A DNA stretch of 25,122 bases from JAJTHJ01 sp046316025. GTDB taxonomy: Bacteria > Pseudomonadota > Gammaproteobacteria > Burkholderiales > Burkholderiaceae_F. The notes below the pieces were generated by a model. That model saw only the letters and a program-made list of their open reading frames with translations. It did not search any database and was not told the origin of the DNA. The DNA is taken from assembly GCA_046316025.1 (NCBI GenBank), contig JBKCXU010000085.1:1-25122 (forward strand), in the 5' to 3' direction. The position numbers and the translations under genes were made by a program. This document shows positions 7,137 to 16,400 of the stretch, one piece after another. How positions within the stretch are numbered: position 1 is the stretch's first letter; every line of letters begins with the position of its first letter.

Positions 7137-8186
7137 GTGACCGCCGTTCCTTTCGCCCCGTTCGACATCGCCGCGGCCGACCGCAAGACGCGCGATGCGC
7201 GCGAGTTCGTCGATGAGCTCACGCCTGAGCTCGGCAGCCAGTCGCATGCGCTGTCGATGTTCATTGGCCAGTGCACAGTGGCCGCGGCCGGCCTGGCGCT
7301 GGACAACGAGCCGGCCGCGCCGCGCTATCTGTCGCGCGGTGCGCGCGCGGCGGCGTTGCTGTGTATCGGCGCGACGCGTCCGGGCGAGTCGCCCGCCATC
7401 GCCCTCGACGACGAGCACGTGGCGCTGCTGGACGGCGCGATCGACCCGACGCTGGCCAACGCGCGCGAGTGGCTGGAGGCGATGTGGGCCGCGCTCGCCG
7501 TCGGCGATCTGGTGGCGCAGCGCTGGCTCGCCGCGGTGGACAGCGCCCGGCTCGAGCCGCCGGGCGTGACGGCGGCGCCGCAGGCACGGCCGATGGTGGA
7601 TCTGCTGCGCGCGCTGGCGCTGCGCGACGGCAGCCATGGTGCCGCGCTGATTGCCGCACTCGAGGCCTTGTCGGTCGAGACTACGGCCGCCGCTGCGCTG
7701 CGCGACTACACCGAGGCGGTCGACGAGCCGGCGCTGCGCGCCTGCGCGGCGCTGCTGGGCGATGCGCCCGAGCGCTTTGCGCAGGCGCTCGAAGCGCTGC
7801 TGCGCAGCCACGCGGCGTGGCACGCCGGCGGCGGCTTCGGCAGTTCCAACCGCGCGCTGCTGTCGCTGCCGGCCTGTGCGCTGCGGCGGCTGGCCGAGGC
7901 CAAGGGCTGGCAGCCGGCCGTGACCTCCGGCTATATGCCCGAAGTGATCTGGCGCGCGGCGGCCACGGCCGAGGTGCAGACCTGCCCGTATTGCGTCTAT
8001 CCGCTGCCGCCCGAAGCGGCGCGCTGCGGCCTGTGCGGCGAACGCAGCGGGCGCGATGCACCGCTCGACTTCACCGGCGCCGCCTATGCGCGCGAGCCGC
8101 TCGCCACCTGCGGCCACTGCGGCTACCCGATGCTGAAGCTCGCGGTGCGCTGCCCGCGCTGCCGCACGCGCCGGCCGCACGCTTAA
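7137..8186 (+). CDS. Imm49-like putative immunity protein with two C-terminal zinc ribbons
   Basis: A 349-aa protein starting at GTG 7137; no ATG is available near the conserved start. Residues 1 to about 270 are helical with the rhythm of the Imm49 immunity family: a WLEAMWAALAVGD segment, LLRALALRDG, ALLGDAPERFAQALEALLRSHAAWH, LSLPACALRRLAEAKGW and SGYMPEVIW. I recognise this pattern from memory, so the assignment is moderate. Residues 278-349 hold two four-Cys ribbons, C283/C286/C297/C300 and C325/C328/C339/C342, which are not part of ordinary Imm49 proteins and suggest binding to nucleic acid or protein. The gene is convergent with the DUF4157-nuclease gene, 15 bp stop to stop, with no terminator between. 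Context and fold suggest protection against that nuclease. An unrelated zinc-ribbon role is possible. Confidence 0.6.
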   Translation: MTAVPFAPFDIAAADRKTRDAREFVDELTPELGSQSHALSMFIGQCTVAAAGLALDNEPAAPRYLSRGARAAALLCIGATRPGESPAIALDDEHVALLDGAIDPTLANAREWLEAMWAALAVGDLVAQRWLAAVDSARLEPPGVTAAPQARPMVDLLRALALRDGSHGAALIAALEALSVETTAAAALRDYTEAVDEPALRACAALLGDAPERFAQALEALLRSHAAWHAGGGFGSSNRALLSLPACALRRLAEAKGWQPAVTSGYMPEVIWRAAATAEVQTCPYCVYPLPPEAARCGLCGERSGRDAPLDFTGAAYAREPLATCGHCGYPMLKLAVRCPRCRTRRPHA

Positions 8187-8201
8187 GCGGCCGACGCGGC
8201 G

Positions 8202-11200
8202 CTACTTGGGCAACTGGGTCGACTTCATGTCGAAGTCGCCCACCTCCACCTTCAGCACCACCGAACCCGCCGGCGACTTCTCAATCGGCGCCCGTACCAC
8301 CTTGTAGACGATGTTCTTGGGGTCGGTGCGCGCCACCAGCAGCGCCAGCTTGCGCATCTCGTCGGTGCCGTTTTCGGCCATGTTCTGCATGATCGACTTG
8401 AAGTAGGCACCGCTGCCCTGCTCGACCAGCAGGCCGTCGTACTTGCGCGCGCCCAGGCGGCTGGCGCCGCCCTTGGCCTCGATGACCACCACCTCGACCA
8501 CGATCTTGCCGCTCTTGCCGGCAGTGCGCCGGACCCAGACCTGATCGAAGTCCCCGGCGCGCGATGGCTTGGTCGGATCCTTCGGGTACTCGCGCGCAAA
8601 GCCGGGGTACTTGTCGCGCATATAGGCCTCGGCGTGGGTTTCGCCCAGCTGGCGCGAGGCTTCGTTGACCTTGGCACCCCACTGGCCGGCTTCCTCGACG
8701 CGGCCGGCATCGTTGGCCTTGTCGCGCGCGGCACGCGCCTTGTCGCGCTCGGCCAGCAGCGCGTCGATCTTCTTCTTCTCCGCCGCGCTGAGCTTGAGGT
8801 CGCCAACGTCGATCGCTTCCTTGGCCTCGACCTTGGCGCGCACGTCGGGTACCGGGTTGTCGACGAGGGTGGGGTCCTTCATCCGCAGCGTGTCGGGATT
8901 CAGCCGCGCGCCGTTGCGGTGGCGGTCCGCCAGCTCCGCGTTGGTGAGCGAGGTGTCCGGATACGCCTCCCGATAGGCCTTGATGAACTCCTTCTGGTTC
9001 AGCGTCTTCCAGTCCTTGGGCAGCGGGTAGGCGTTGGTGGTCTTCTTGGCGGTCAGCGCCGGCTCGATGTCCAGCAACGCCGGGCGCTGGGCAAAACTGC
9101 CGGCGACCGCCAGTTCGCTTTGCAGGCCGTTGACGTGCGCGAGCTTGCCGCGCAACTGCTCCAGGTTCTGATACGCGTTGTCCACGGCCAGTACCTCGGC
9201 CTCGGTCGGCTTGGGTTTGCTGCCGAGCGCGTCGATCACCTTGCGCTGGGCATCGGCCTCGAGTTCCAGCCGCGCCTTGTGCGCGGCCAGGCGGTCCTTC
9301 TCGGACAGGCTGGACCACTCGTAGGTGCGCGCTTTTTCCAGCGCCTTGACCTGCGGTGCGAAGCGCGGATCGGCCAGTTGCTCCAGATGCGCGATCTCTT
9401 CGGCCAGCGCCCCCGGCGGCGGCTCGCCGACGAACTGCACCTTGGCGCGCTTGCCCTCGATCACGATCTTGCCGGTCTTCTTGCTCGGGCCGAGACCGCT
9501 TTCGGGCAGGATTTCGACCTCGATGTGCTCGAAGTTGCCCTTGGCGCGGCTCGACAGGCGGTCGTTGACCGCGCGCGTCAGCGCCTCGTTGCGGCTGCCG
9601 GGCAGCGGCTTGTCGGGCGGCGGCGCAAAGCCCTTAGGCAGCGCGGCCTTGGCCGGGGCCTGCTCCTTGGGCGTCGCCTTCAGCGCGGCGCCGATGTCGG
9701 CCGCGGTGGCGCCCGGCTTCACGCGCAGCTGCGGCTTGCCGCCGGGCGGCGTCACCAGCTCGGTGGCAATGCCGGGCTTGATCTCCAGATCGAGCGCGGC
9801 TAGGTCCTTGCCGATCTTGGCGCGCTCGCCGGCAGCCACGCCGGCGCCGTTCAGCGCGCGGTCGGCATTGGCCTCGCGCGCCAATGCGTTGTATTCGCCG
9901 GGCTTGATGTGGCCCTCGTCGGCGACGATCTGCCCCTTGCCGTAGTCGTAGCGCGGCGCGCCGCCCGGCTCGTGCAAGAACGCGCCTTGTTCCTTCAGCG
10001 CGCCGATCGACTTGCGACGCGCCTCCAGGTCCGGCAACAACCGGGTCTCGATCGGGCTCGGCCCGAGCGCCTTGGTGCCCATGTCCACGCCGGTGGACAC
10101 CGCGTGCAGGAACAACGCCTGCGTGCCCATCTGGGTGAACACCGTGGTCATCGCGCCTTCGGTGTCCTTGCGCAGCTGGTCGATCTCGCGCAGCAGGCTG
10201 CCGCTGACGATCTCGGGATGCGCCTTGTTGTTCTGCATCAGCTGGTCGTAGCGGGCCTTCTTGGCCGCCAGCAGGTCCACGTAGTCGCGCCGCAGCTCGC
10301 TCACCTGCTGCAGGCCGGAGACGCTCATCAGCAGCAGGCTGCCGCCGACCGAGGCGCCGCGGATCACCCAGTAGCCGACCTTGCCGACCTTGACCACCTT
10401 GGGCGCCAGCGGCAGCAGGTTCAAGGCCAGATCGGCCAGCACGACCGCGCCTTTTTCGCGCCGGAAGTTGCCGGTGGCCAGGTCGTCCAGGTTGTCGCTG
10501 GCGGCCTTGGCAGTGTTGTAGACCACCAGCATCGTCACGCCGATGCTGGTGGTGAACGGGATCAGCGACAGCACCGTGCCGACCACGTTGACCGCGGTGT
10601 CCACCGTGTCGCTGAACACCACCGACTTCACATCCTTGGTCGAGGAATCGGTCACTTTCTTGAACTGCACGAACTCGCTGGTCGGCGCGTGGCTGGCGAG
10701 GCTGTACTTCTGGAACAGCACGTTGAGCGTGCCGAACGGGTAGGCGTCGGCCAGCTGTTCGAACAGGCTCTTCTGCGCCGCCTCGACCGAATCGGCCTCG
10801 GCCGCCAGGTGATAGACCTGCTTGGAGCCGCGCGCGGTGGCATCGTGCAGATAGAGCTGGAAGTGCGTGACTTGGCCGCCGCCCTCCTTGTCTTTCTTCA
10901 CCTCGGACAGCGTGCAGGTGAGCGTCAGCGGCGTGTCCTCGATCCCGCGCACCCGGCTGGAGAACTGTCCGCTTACCACCAGCGGATGGACGCCTTTCTC
11001 GGTCTCGATCTTTCTGATCTGCTCGTTGATCTGCTCGAGGCGCTTGTTCAGGCCCTCGCGCAGCGACTCGGCGTTGTCCGGATGCTTGGCGATCTCGTCT
11101 TCGACCTGGGTCTTGATCGCGTCGCGCTGCTTGCGCAGGTCGGCAGCCAGCGTCTCCGGCGTCAGCGCCTGCGGCGTGCCGGCGAACGTGCCGTAGCGCT

Positions 11201-13010
11201 TCCAGCCTTGCCGGTAGTCGAAGGCCTGGCCCTGGTCGTAGAACTGCACGTCCCAGCCGCGCGTCTTCTTGGGGTCGATCAGGCCGGCGTGGCTTTCGTC
11301 GAACTGGCGGTCGCTCTGCTCCTTCTCTTCCTCGACGTCGAAGTCTTCCTGGAAGTAGGCCGGCTTGAAGAAGTTGTGGTGGACGATCGCCTTGACCCGG
11401 TGCGGCCCGGGCGTGCGCACGGTGAAGTCGAACTCGCTGTCGTTGGTGACCCAGTTCTGGCCGTTGACCGGCATATGGTGGGTGTTCTCGCTGCTCACCA
11501 CCTCGACCTCGGACTTGCGGTCGTCCGCCAGCCGCACCGCCTTCCACCAGGTGTAGATGTGCGGCACCCGCAGCGCATCGCGGTCTTCCTGCACCACCAG
11601 CTTCCACACCGCGCGCTCGTTGGGCGACAGCGCATCGGCCTCGTTTTTCAGCAGGCCGCGCACCGGCCGGTTCTCGATCGGGATCTTCGACGGGTCGGTC
11701 GACGGCGGGCCTTTTTCCAGCGTCACGCCGAGCTCGTCGGCATGCTCCTCGATCTCCACCACTTCGATCGCCGTTTCCAGCGTCTGCGCCAGCGTCATGC
11801 CGTTGGCGGGTTTCAGCTCGCCCTCGCCCTTGAGCTTGGCGACGATCTTGTCTTTCTGCGCCGCCTCGGCCAGCGCAATCTGCATCAGAAAGCGTGCTTC
11901 CTCGGACGACAGCCGCGGGTTGACCTTGCTCTCTTCCTCCGGCGTGAGCTTGGGCGCCTCGCCGACGATCTCCTTCATCAGCGCCAGCAGCTTTTCGCGC
12001 TGGGCGGGGTCGCTGAACTCGGCCGGCCAGAAGCGCTCCTTGCCGTCGGAGTCCTTGGTCTTGACCGGCGGGCGGCCGGCCGCGGCGGCCTTGGCCTGCA
12101 ACTCGGCCTGCACCTTGTCGGCCGCCTCTTCGAGATTGGCGGCCGGCACGTCGGTACCGGTGCCCGTGCCACCGCTACCGCTGCCGTCGCCGCTGCCTGT
12201 GCCGGTGCCGGCGCCGTCCCCGGTGCCGCTGCCCTCGTCCTTGCCGCCGGCGCCGCTCTGTGTGGCGCCGAGCGCGCCCACGTCGACCTTGGTCTTCTCC
12301 TTGATCCACTCGCGGATCACGTTGTGGAACTCGGGCTTGATGTCGATCCGGATCGGCCCGCCCTTGGCTTTGGCGAGCACATCCTGCACGTTTCCTTCCA
12401 AGCCCCAGCTCTGGAAGCGGCCGAGGCAGTCGATCACATCCTGCTCGGTCGCCGGATACAGCATGCGCAGGTGATGGCGATACACCTGGAAGCCGACGTT
12501 CTTGCCTTGGTCCAGCCAGGCCTTGATCTGCGCCGACGAGAAGCTGTAGCTCGACGGCACACCCGCCTTGGTGCCCGGCGCCTCGTATAGCGGCGCCTGC
12601 GGGTTGAAGCGCGTCACCGCCGGCCGCCCGCCGGTCAGCGCGACCGAAGCGGCCTGGCGCGCCTGCAGCTCGGCTGCCGGCACGTCGGCGGCCGGCGGTG
12701 CAGCCACGGTGCCGCCGCGCGCCTGCGCGACGTGCGCCAGTTCGTGCGCCAGCGTGCGCTGGCCGGCTACCGTGTGCGGCGCGAAAGCGCCGCGCGCGAA
12801 GCCGATCTCGCGGCCGTCGGTATAGGCCCGGGCGCCGGCAGCGGCGGCGCGCTGCGCAGCAACGGCATCGGTGCGCAGCCGGTAGTCGGCCGGGCCGAGG
12901 CCGAACTGCGCGGCCAGCCGCGTCACCGGCGCCGGCGCAGCGCGCGTCGCGCGGTCGGCGCGTGCGTTGGGCGCAGCGTCGCGCGGCCGATGCCGGCGCT
13001 CGTTGAACAT
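8202..13010 (-). CDS. DUF4157 effector-like protein with C-terminal PD-(D/E)xK-type nuclease domain
   Basis: A 1602-aa protein. Residues about 30-100 are a DUF4157 module with YTDGREIGFARGAF and the HELAH metal-binding motif (89-93), a domain typical of eCIS-associated proteins and other large toxins. Residues about 250-290 are a Gly/Thr/Ser linker. The central 1000 residues include beta-rich segments and, near 800-830 and 850-900, hydrophobic stretches (VGTVLSLIPFTTSIGVTML, LLLMSVSGL) that could insert in a membrane. The C-terminus carries GDFDQVWVRR (D1487, D1489), VVVIEAKGG (E1511, K1513) and VEQGSGAYFKSIMQNM, the layout of restriction-endonuclease-fold toxins, so DNA cleavage is inferred. 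The start lies 2 bp after the stop of the small four-Cys gene, with no strong ribosome site, implying coupling. There is no signal peptide, which fits loading into a particle rather than Sec export. Confidence 0.85.
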   Translation of the reverse strand: MFNERRHRPRDAAPNARADRATRAAPAPVTRLAAQFGLGPADYRLRTDAVAAQRAAAAGARAYTDGREIGFARGAFAPHTVAGQRTLAHELAHVAQARGGTVAAPPAADVPAAELQARQAASVALTGGRPAVTRFNPQAPLYEAPGTKAGVPSSYSFSSAQIKAWLDQGKNVGFQVYRHHLRMLYPATEQDVIDCLGRFQSWGLEGNVQDVLAKAKGGPIRIDIKPEFHNVIREWIKEKTKVDVGALGATQSGAGGKDEGSGTGDGAGTGTGSGDGSGSGGTGTGTDVPAANLEEAADKVQAELQAKAAAAGRPPVKTKDSDGKERFWPAEFSDPAQREKLLALMKEIVGEAPKLTPEEESKVNPRLSSEEARFLMQIALAEAAQKDKIVAKLKGEGELKPANGMTLAQTLETAIEVVEIEEHADELGVTLEKGPPSTDPSKIPIENRPVRGLLKNEADALSPNERAVWKLVVQEDRDALRVPHIYTWWKAVRLADDRKSEVEVVSSENTHHMPVNGQNWVTNDSEFDFTVRTPGPHRVKAIVHHNFFKPAYFQEDFDVEEEKEQSDRQFDESHAGLIDPKKTRGWDVQFYDQGQAFDYRQGWKRYGTFAGTPQALTPETLAADLRKQRDAIKTQVEDEIAKHPDNAESLREGLNKRLEQINEQIRKIETEKGVHPLVVSGQFSSRVRGIEDTPLTLTCTLSEVKKDKEGGGQVTHFQLYLHDATARGSKQVYHLAAEADSVEAAQKSLFEQLADAYPFGTLNVLFQKYSLASHAPTSEFVQFKKVTDSSTKDVKSVVFSDTVDTAVNVVGTVLSLIPFTTSIGVTMLVVYNTAKAASDNLDDLATGNFRREKGAVVLADLALNLLPLAPKVVKVGKVGYWVIRGASVGGSLLLMSVSGLQQVSELRRDYVDLLAAKKARYDQLMQNNKAHPEIVSGSLLREIDQLRKDTEGAMTTVFTQMGTQALFLHAVSTGVDMGTKALGPSPIETRLLPDLEARRKSIGALKEQGAFLHEPGGAPRYDYGKGQIVADEGHIKPGEYNALAREANADRALNGAGVAAGERAKIGKDLAALDLEIKPGIATELVTPPGGKPQLRVKPGATAADIGAALKATPKEQAPAKAALPKGFAPPPDKPLPGSRNEALTRAVNDRLSSRAKGNFEHIEVEILPESGLGPSKKTGKIVIEGKRAKVQFVGEPPPGALAEEIAHLEQLADPRFAPQVKALEKARTYEWSSLSEKDRLAAHKARLELEADAQRKVIDALGSKPKPTEAEVLAVDNAYQNLEQLRGKLAHVNGLQSELAVAGSFAQRPALLDIEPALTAKKTTNAYPLPKDWKTLNQKEFIKAYREAYPDTSLTNAELADRHRNGARLNPDTLRMKDPTLVDNPVPDVRAKVEAKEAIDVGDLKLSAAEKKKIDALLAERDKARAARDKANDAGRVEEAGQWGAKVNEASRQLGETHAEAYMRDKYPGFAREYPKDPTKPSRAGDFDQVWVRRTAGKSGKIVVEVVVIEAKGGASRLGARKYDGLLVEQGSGAYFKSIMQNMAENGTDEMRKLALLVARTDPKNIVYKVVRAPIEKSPAGSVVLKVEVGDFDMKSTQLPK

Positions 13011-13012
13011 GA

Positions 13013-13462
13013 CTACGCCAGCGGTGCCTGATCGATTGCAGCCAGCACGGCTGCGTCGTGCGCGCGCGACTGTAAGCGCAACGATTCGAGTGCCCGCCAG
13101 CTCACCAGATGCAACTGCGGCACATGCGCCGGCTCGATGTCGACTGCCTCCACCGACTCCAGCCGATAGTCGTCCGGTGGCGTGGGAACGAAGGTCAGGA
13201 TCGCGTACTCCGGCAGGCCGCAGGACGGACAGCTCCAGACTTCGAGCGCGCGCAGCCGGTCGTCCGCGGCCGGTGCCCGCAGGCGCTTGAACGCGTCATC
13301 GAAGTCCTCCGGATCAAGCGCCAGCGTCTGCCCCGGCGCCAGCCGGATGTCGCGCACCTCCGGATTCAGGCGGTACGAATACAGCCGTGTGTCCGCGGCG
13401 CGTGTCACATGCTGACCGCACGAGCAGCGCAAGTCGGCGTCATACCAGACCGAATGGGTCAT
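13013..13462 (-). CDS. Small four-Cys protein between two DUF4157 effectors, function unknown
   Basis: A 149-aa protein (MTHSVWYDADLRCSCG...). An ATG 15 bp upstream (13477) is in frame, but the ATG at 13462 has GGAG at 7 nt, so it is preferred. Two Cys pairs, C13/C15 in RCSCGQ and C78/C81 in WSCPSCGLPEYA, look like zinc knuckles of a single ribbon separated by about 60 residues. The remainder is mixed alpha/beta and acidic (LDPEDFDDAF, VEAVDIEPAH). It sits 24 bp after the PIN-type effector gene and 2 bp before the REase-type effector gene. That is the usual position for an immunity protein of the upstream toxin or a loading adaptor of the downstream one. Neither role can be shown from the sequence, and I recognise no family. 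Confidence 0.75.
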   Translation of the reverse strand: MTHSVWYDADLRCSCGQHVTRAADTRLYSYRLNPEVRDIRLAPGQTLALDPEDFDDAFKRLRAPAADDRLRALEVWSCPSCGLPEYAILTFVPTPPDDYRLESVEAVDIEPAHVPQLHLVSWRALESLRLQSRAHDAAVLAAIDQAPLA

Positions 13463-13469
13463 CGCATCG

Positions 13470-13473
13470 CTCC
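13470..13473 (-). promoter_or_regulatory. Ribosome site selecting the 13462 start
   Basis: GGAG on the minus strand with a 7-nt gap to the ATG at 13462. The alternative ATG at 13477 has no such site. The site is inside the sequence that the longer start would translate. Confidence 0.65.
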
Positions 13474-13486
13474 GCATTGAGGGTAC

Positions 13487-16400
13487 TCATCGGTACAGGA
13501 CCACCATCGAATGACCTTGGATGTTCACCGTGAAGCGGCCGCTGCCGTACACGGGATCGGCCAGCAACTGAAGCCAATCTCTCAGCCCGCCGTGTCCGGT
13601 ACGCGGCGTAAACGGCCTCGGTTGTCCAAAATGGCATGCCAGGGCCAGCACGATGTCCTCGTCGGCGGAAACCAGTCGCGGTACTACCCCGGCGGGATGA
13701 TCGGCCAGCAGTGCGTCGGCGACCACGGTGCGGTCTTTCGCGCCTTTGCGGGCACCGACATTTGCCGCCTGCAGGTCGGTGAGCACGGCATCGTAGTCGG
13801 GGTGTGTGTTGGGGGTCCCGATGTCGCCGAGCGCATCGAGTACCGGTGAGCGCCCGAGCCGGGGTTCGCCGGCCACCGCTTCCGCCGCGACCGTCCGCGG
13901 CGCACGCAGATCGGCGCCCGGTCCGACGATGTACTCGAGCGTCGGCCGTGCGCCGCCGGCGGGGTCGGCATAGGCGCCGAGGCCCTGCTCCCGTCGCAGT
14001 GCGTTGATCACGGGGCGCAGGTTTTCTTCGAGTCCGGCAAAGGGGGTTCCACGCATCAGGTTTTCAAGCGCGATCAGCGCGTTGCTATCGATCAGCAGCG
14101 TGGCCGCGGTCACGGGCGGTGCGGCCGCCAGCCGGCCGACGCCGGCCTCGAGATTGCCGGCCAGTTCCGCGACACCGGCGAGCCGCCGGGGCGCCACGCC
14201 GGCCCAGTCCAGATAATCGACCACGGAACGGTCGCGCCAGTGGCGACGCAGCGTGCGCAGATGCGAGCCGCGCAGCGGCCCGGCGGTGCCCTGGGCCAGC
14301 GCCTGGTTGACGCGCGCCGGCGTCAGTGCGGCGAGCAGCGTCTGCGCTTCGGCCGCCGGGATGTCCATGATCGCCGCGCGGGCGGCGGCGGTCAGGTCGT
14401 TCAACAGCGTGCGCGCCGGCACGGCCGGCAGCCGCAGGCCCCAGGCGGCCGCCTCCGGGGTGATGTCGGCATTGGCGACGACCTCGCGCAGCGCGGCCAG
14501 CTCGTCCGGCGCGGCCGTGTGCGCGCCGCGCAGCAGCGGGCCGACCTGATCGGCCGCCATCGCGTCCAGCACGGCGTCCAGCCGCGCCGGGGCGCCGCCA
14601 TTTTCGAGCAGCCGCTGCATGCCGCCCAACAGCTCGTCGTTCAGCGCATTGCCGGTTTCGGCGGCGCGCAGCAGCGCGCGCGGCGTGACGCCGGTGCCGC
14701 GGGTGCGCAGCGCATCGAGCACGCTGTCGGCGGCGGTGTGGCCGAGGGCATTGGCACGCAACGCGAACGCTTCGAGGTCCGGCACCGAATGCGCGAAGTG
14801 GCTGCCCAGCAGGCCGTGCAGTTCGGCGCCCGAGCGGCGCGCCGCCAGCGCCAGCGTCTGCTCCGCGTCCAGCAGCGCACGCAACTGGCTGCGGCTGGCC
14901 AGATCGCGGGTGGCCGCGTCGTCCAGACTAGAGAAGAAGCGCAGCCAGGGATCGATGCGCTCCGGGGTGCGGCGCGCCTGCTGCAGCAGCGTGGCGAGCG
15001 CATCGTCGCCGAGAGTGGCGCTGCCCAGCCGCAGCAGCCGCTCGAAGCCGTCGAGCCCTTCGCGGCTGATACGGGCGGCGGCCAGATCGATCACCTCGCG
15101 GTGCAGGGTGCCGCGCGCGCCGGCCAGCCAGGCCGCACCGGCCGCCTCGACCCGCTCGCGGAACACCGTGTAGATGCCGCGCGCCTGCGCCTGCCCCATG
15201 ATCGTGCTCAGATACTCGCGCATCGCCGACAAGCTGGTGCCGACGTGCGCCATCCACTGCGAGGGTGTCAGCCGCGGCGTGGTGCCGTTTAGCGTCATCA
15301 CCACCTCGTCCACCCGCGACAGCACGGTGGCATCGGCGTTGCGGAACAGCGGCGCCAGCAGCGCGCTGCCGCCGATCTCGAACACCGCGCCCAGCACCAT
15401 GCCCATGCCGGCCGCGCGCAGATAGGTGCCGAACGAACTCAAGCCGCCGCCGGTACCGGCAATGCGGATCATGTCCTGCATCAGCAGCGAGGCCGGCCCG
15501 AGCGTGCCGCCGGTCAGCGCGCCGACCGTGCCGTGGCGCAGCAGCCAGGCCGCGACCACGCGGCGGAAAGCCACCTGCTCCAGCGTGGCCGGAATCACCA
15601 TCCGGCTGACCGCCGCGCCGGCCGGGGCAAAGAGGCGAAAGCCCACCGCGCCCAGATAGCCTTCGATACCGGCGACCAGCAGGCCGGATAGGGTCCAGCG
15701 CTCGTGCGTCAGCATGTAGATCGCCAGCGAAATGCCGATCGACAGGCCGACCGGCAAGGCGCCGCCGCCGGCCGAGACCAGCGCGGCGATGACGCCCACC
15801 TCCCAGGCGACGACGATCACCGCGCCGACCGTGACCACGATGGCCGCGGTCTGCATCACGTCGGCCATCTGCGAGTACGGGAACCAGAACGCGTCGTACT
15901 CGAAGTCGCTCTCGCTGCGCCAGGCGCGGCTGCCGGCCACGGCCTGCCAGGCGTTATCGCCGCCGGTGGCGCCGAGCACGCGCTGCACCCGCTCGTACTC
16001 GACCTCGTAGCGCGGCACGCCGTCGCCGCGGTCGGCGGCGGCGCGCACGCCGCTCACGCGCAGGCTCTCCTGCCATTCGACGTCCTCGAGGTCGCGGTCG
16101 GTGTCCAGCCCGGCCGCGGCCCAGGCGTCGGCCAGCAGTTGCCGGCCGACCTCGTCCTGCGTACGCGCCGCCTCGGTGCCTTCCAGCAGCCGCGCCATGT
16201 ACGCACGCGCCTGGGCCTCCAGCGCCTGCTGCAGCCGTACTTGCGCGTCCGGCTTCAGCTGCTCGCGGTCTTCGTCGCGCAGGTAGGCGCTGTTGATGTC
16301 GCCCAGCACCCGGCCCACGGCCACGCGCTGGCTCCCTTCCAGCAGCACCGCGCCGCGGCTCGCGTCGCCGTCGGCGGCCACCGCGTAGCCGTGCTCGCGC

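Noticed and set aside
12145..12260. Short tandem repeat of GGT/ACC-type units
   Set aside because: It encodes the Gly/Thr/Ser linker of the effector and is explained by protein low complexity, not by a separate DNA element.
9909..12590. Plus-strand open frame of 893 codons opposite the REase-type effector
   Set aside because: Low-complexity Leu/Arg/Val/Gln/His composition without any motif; it mirrors the real minus-strand gene.
13440..13637. ORF beginning ATGAGTACC at 13490 that overlaps the stop of the PIN-type effector
   Set aside because: It gives only a 16-residue reading to its stop from that ATG, and the longer version is a shadow of the effector; the four-Cys gene is the real next gene.
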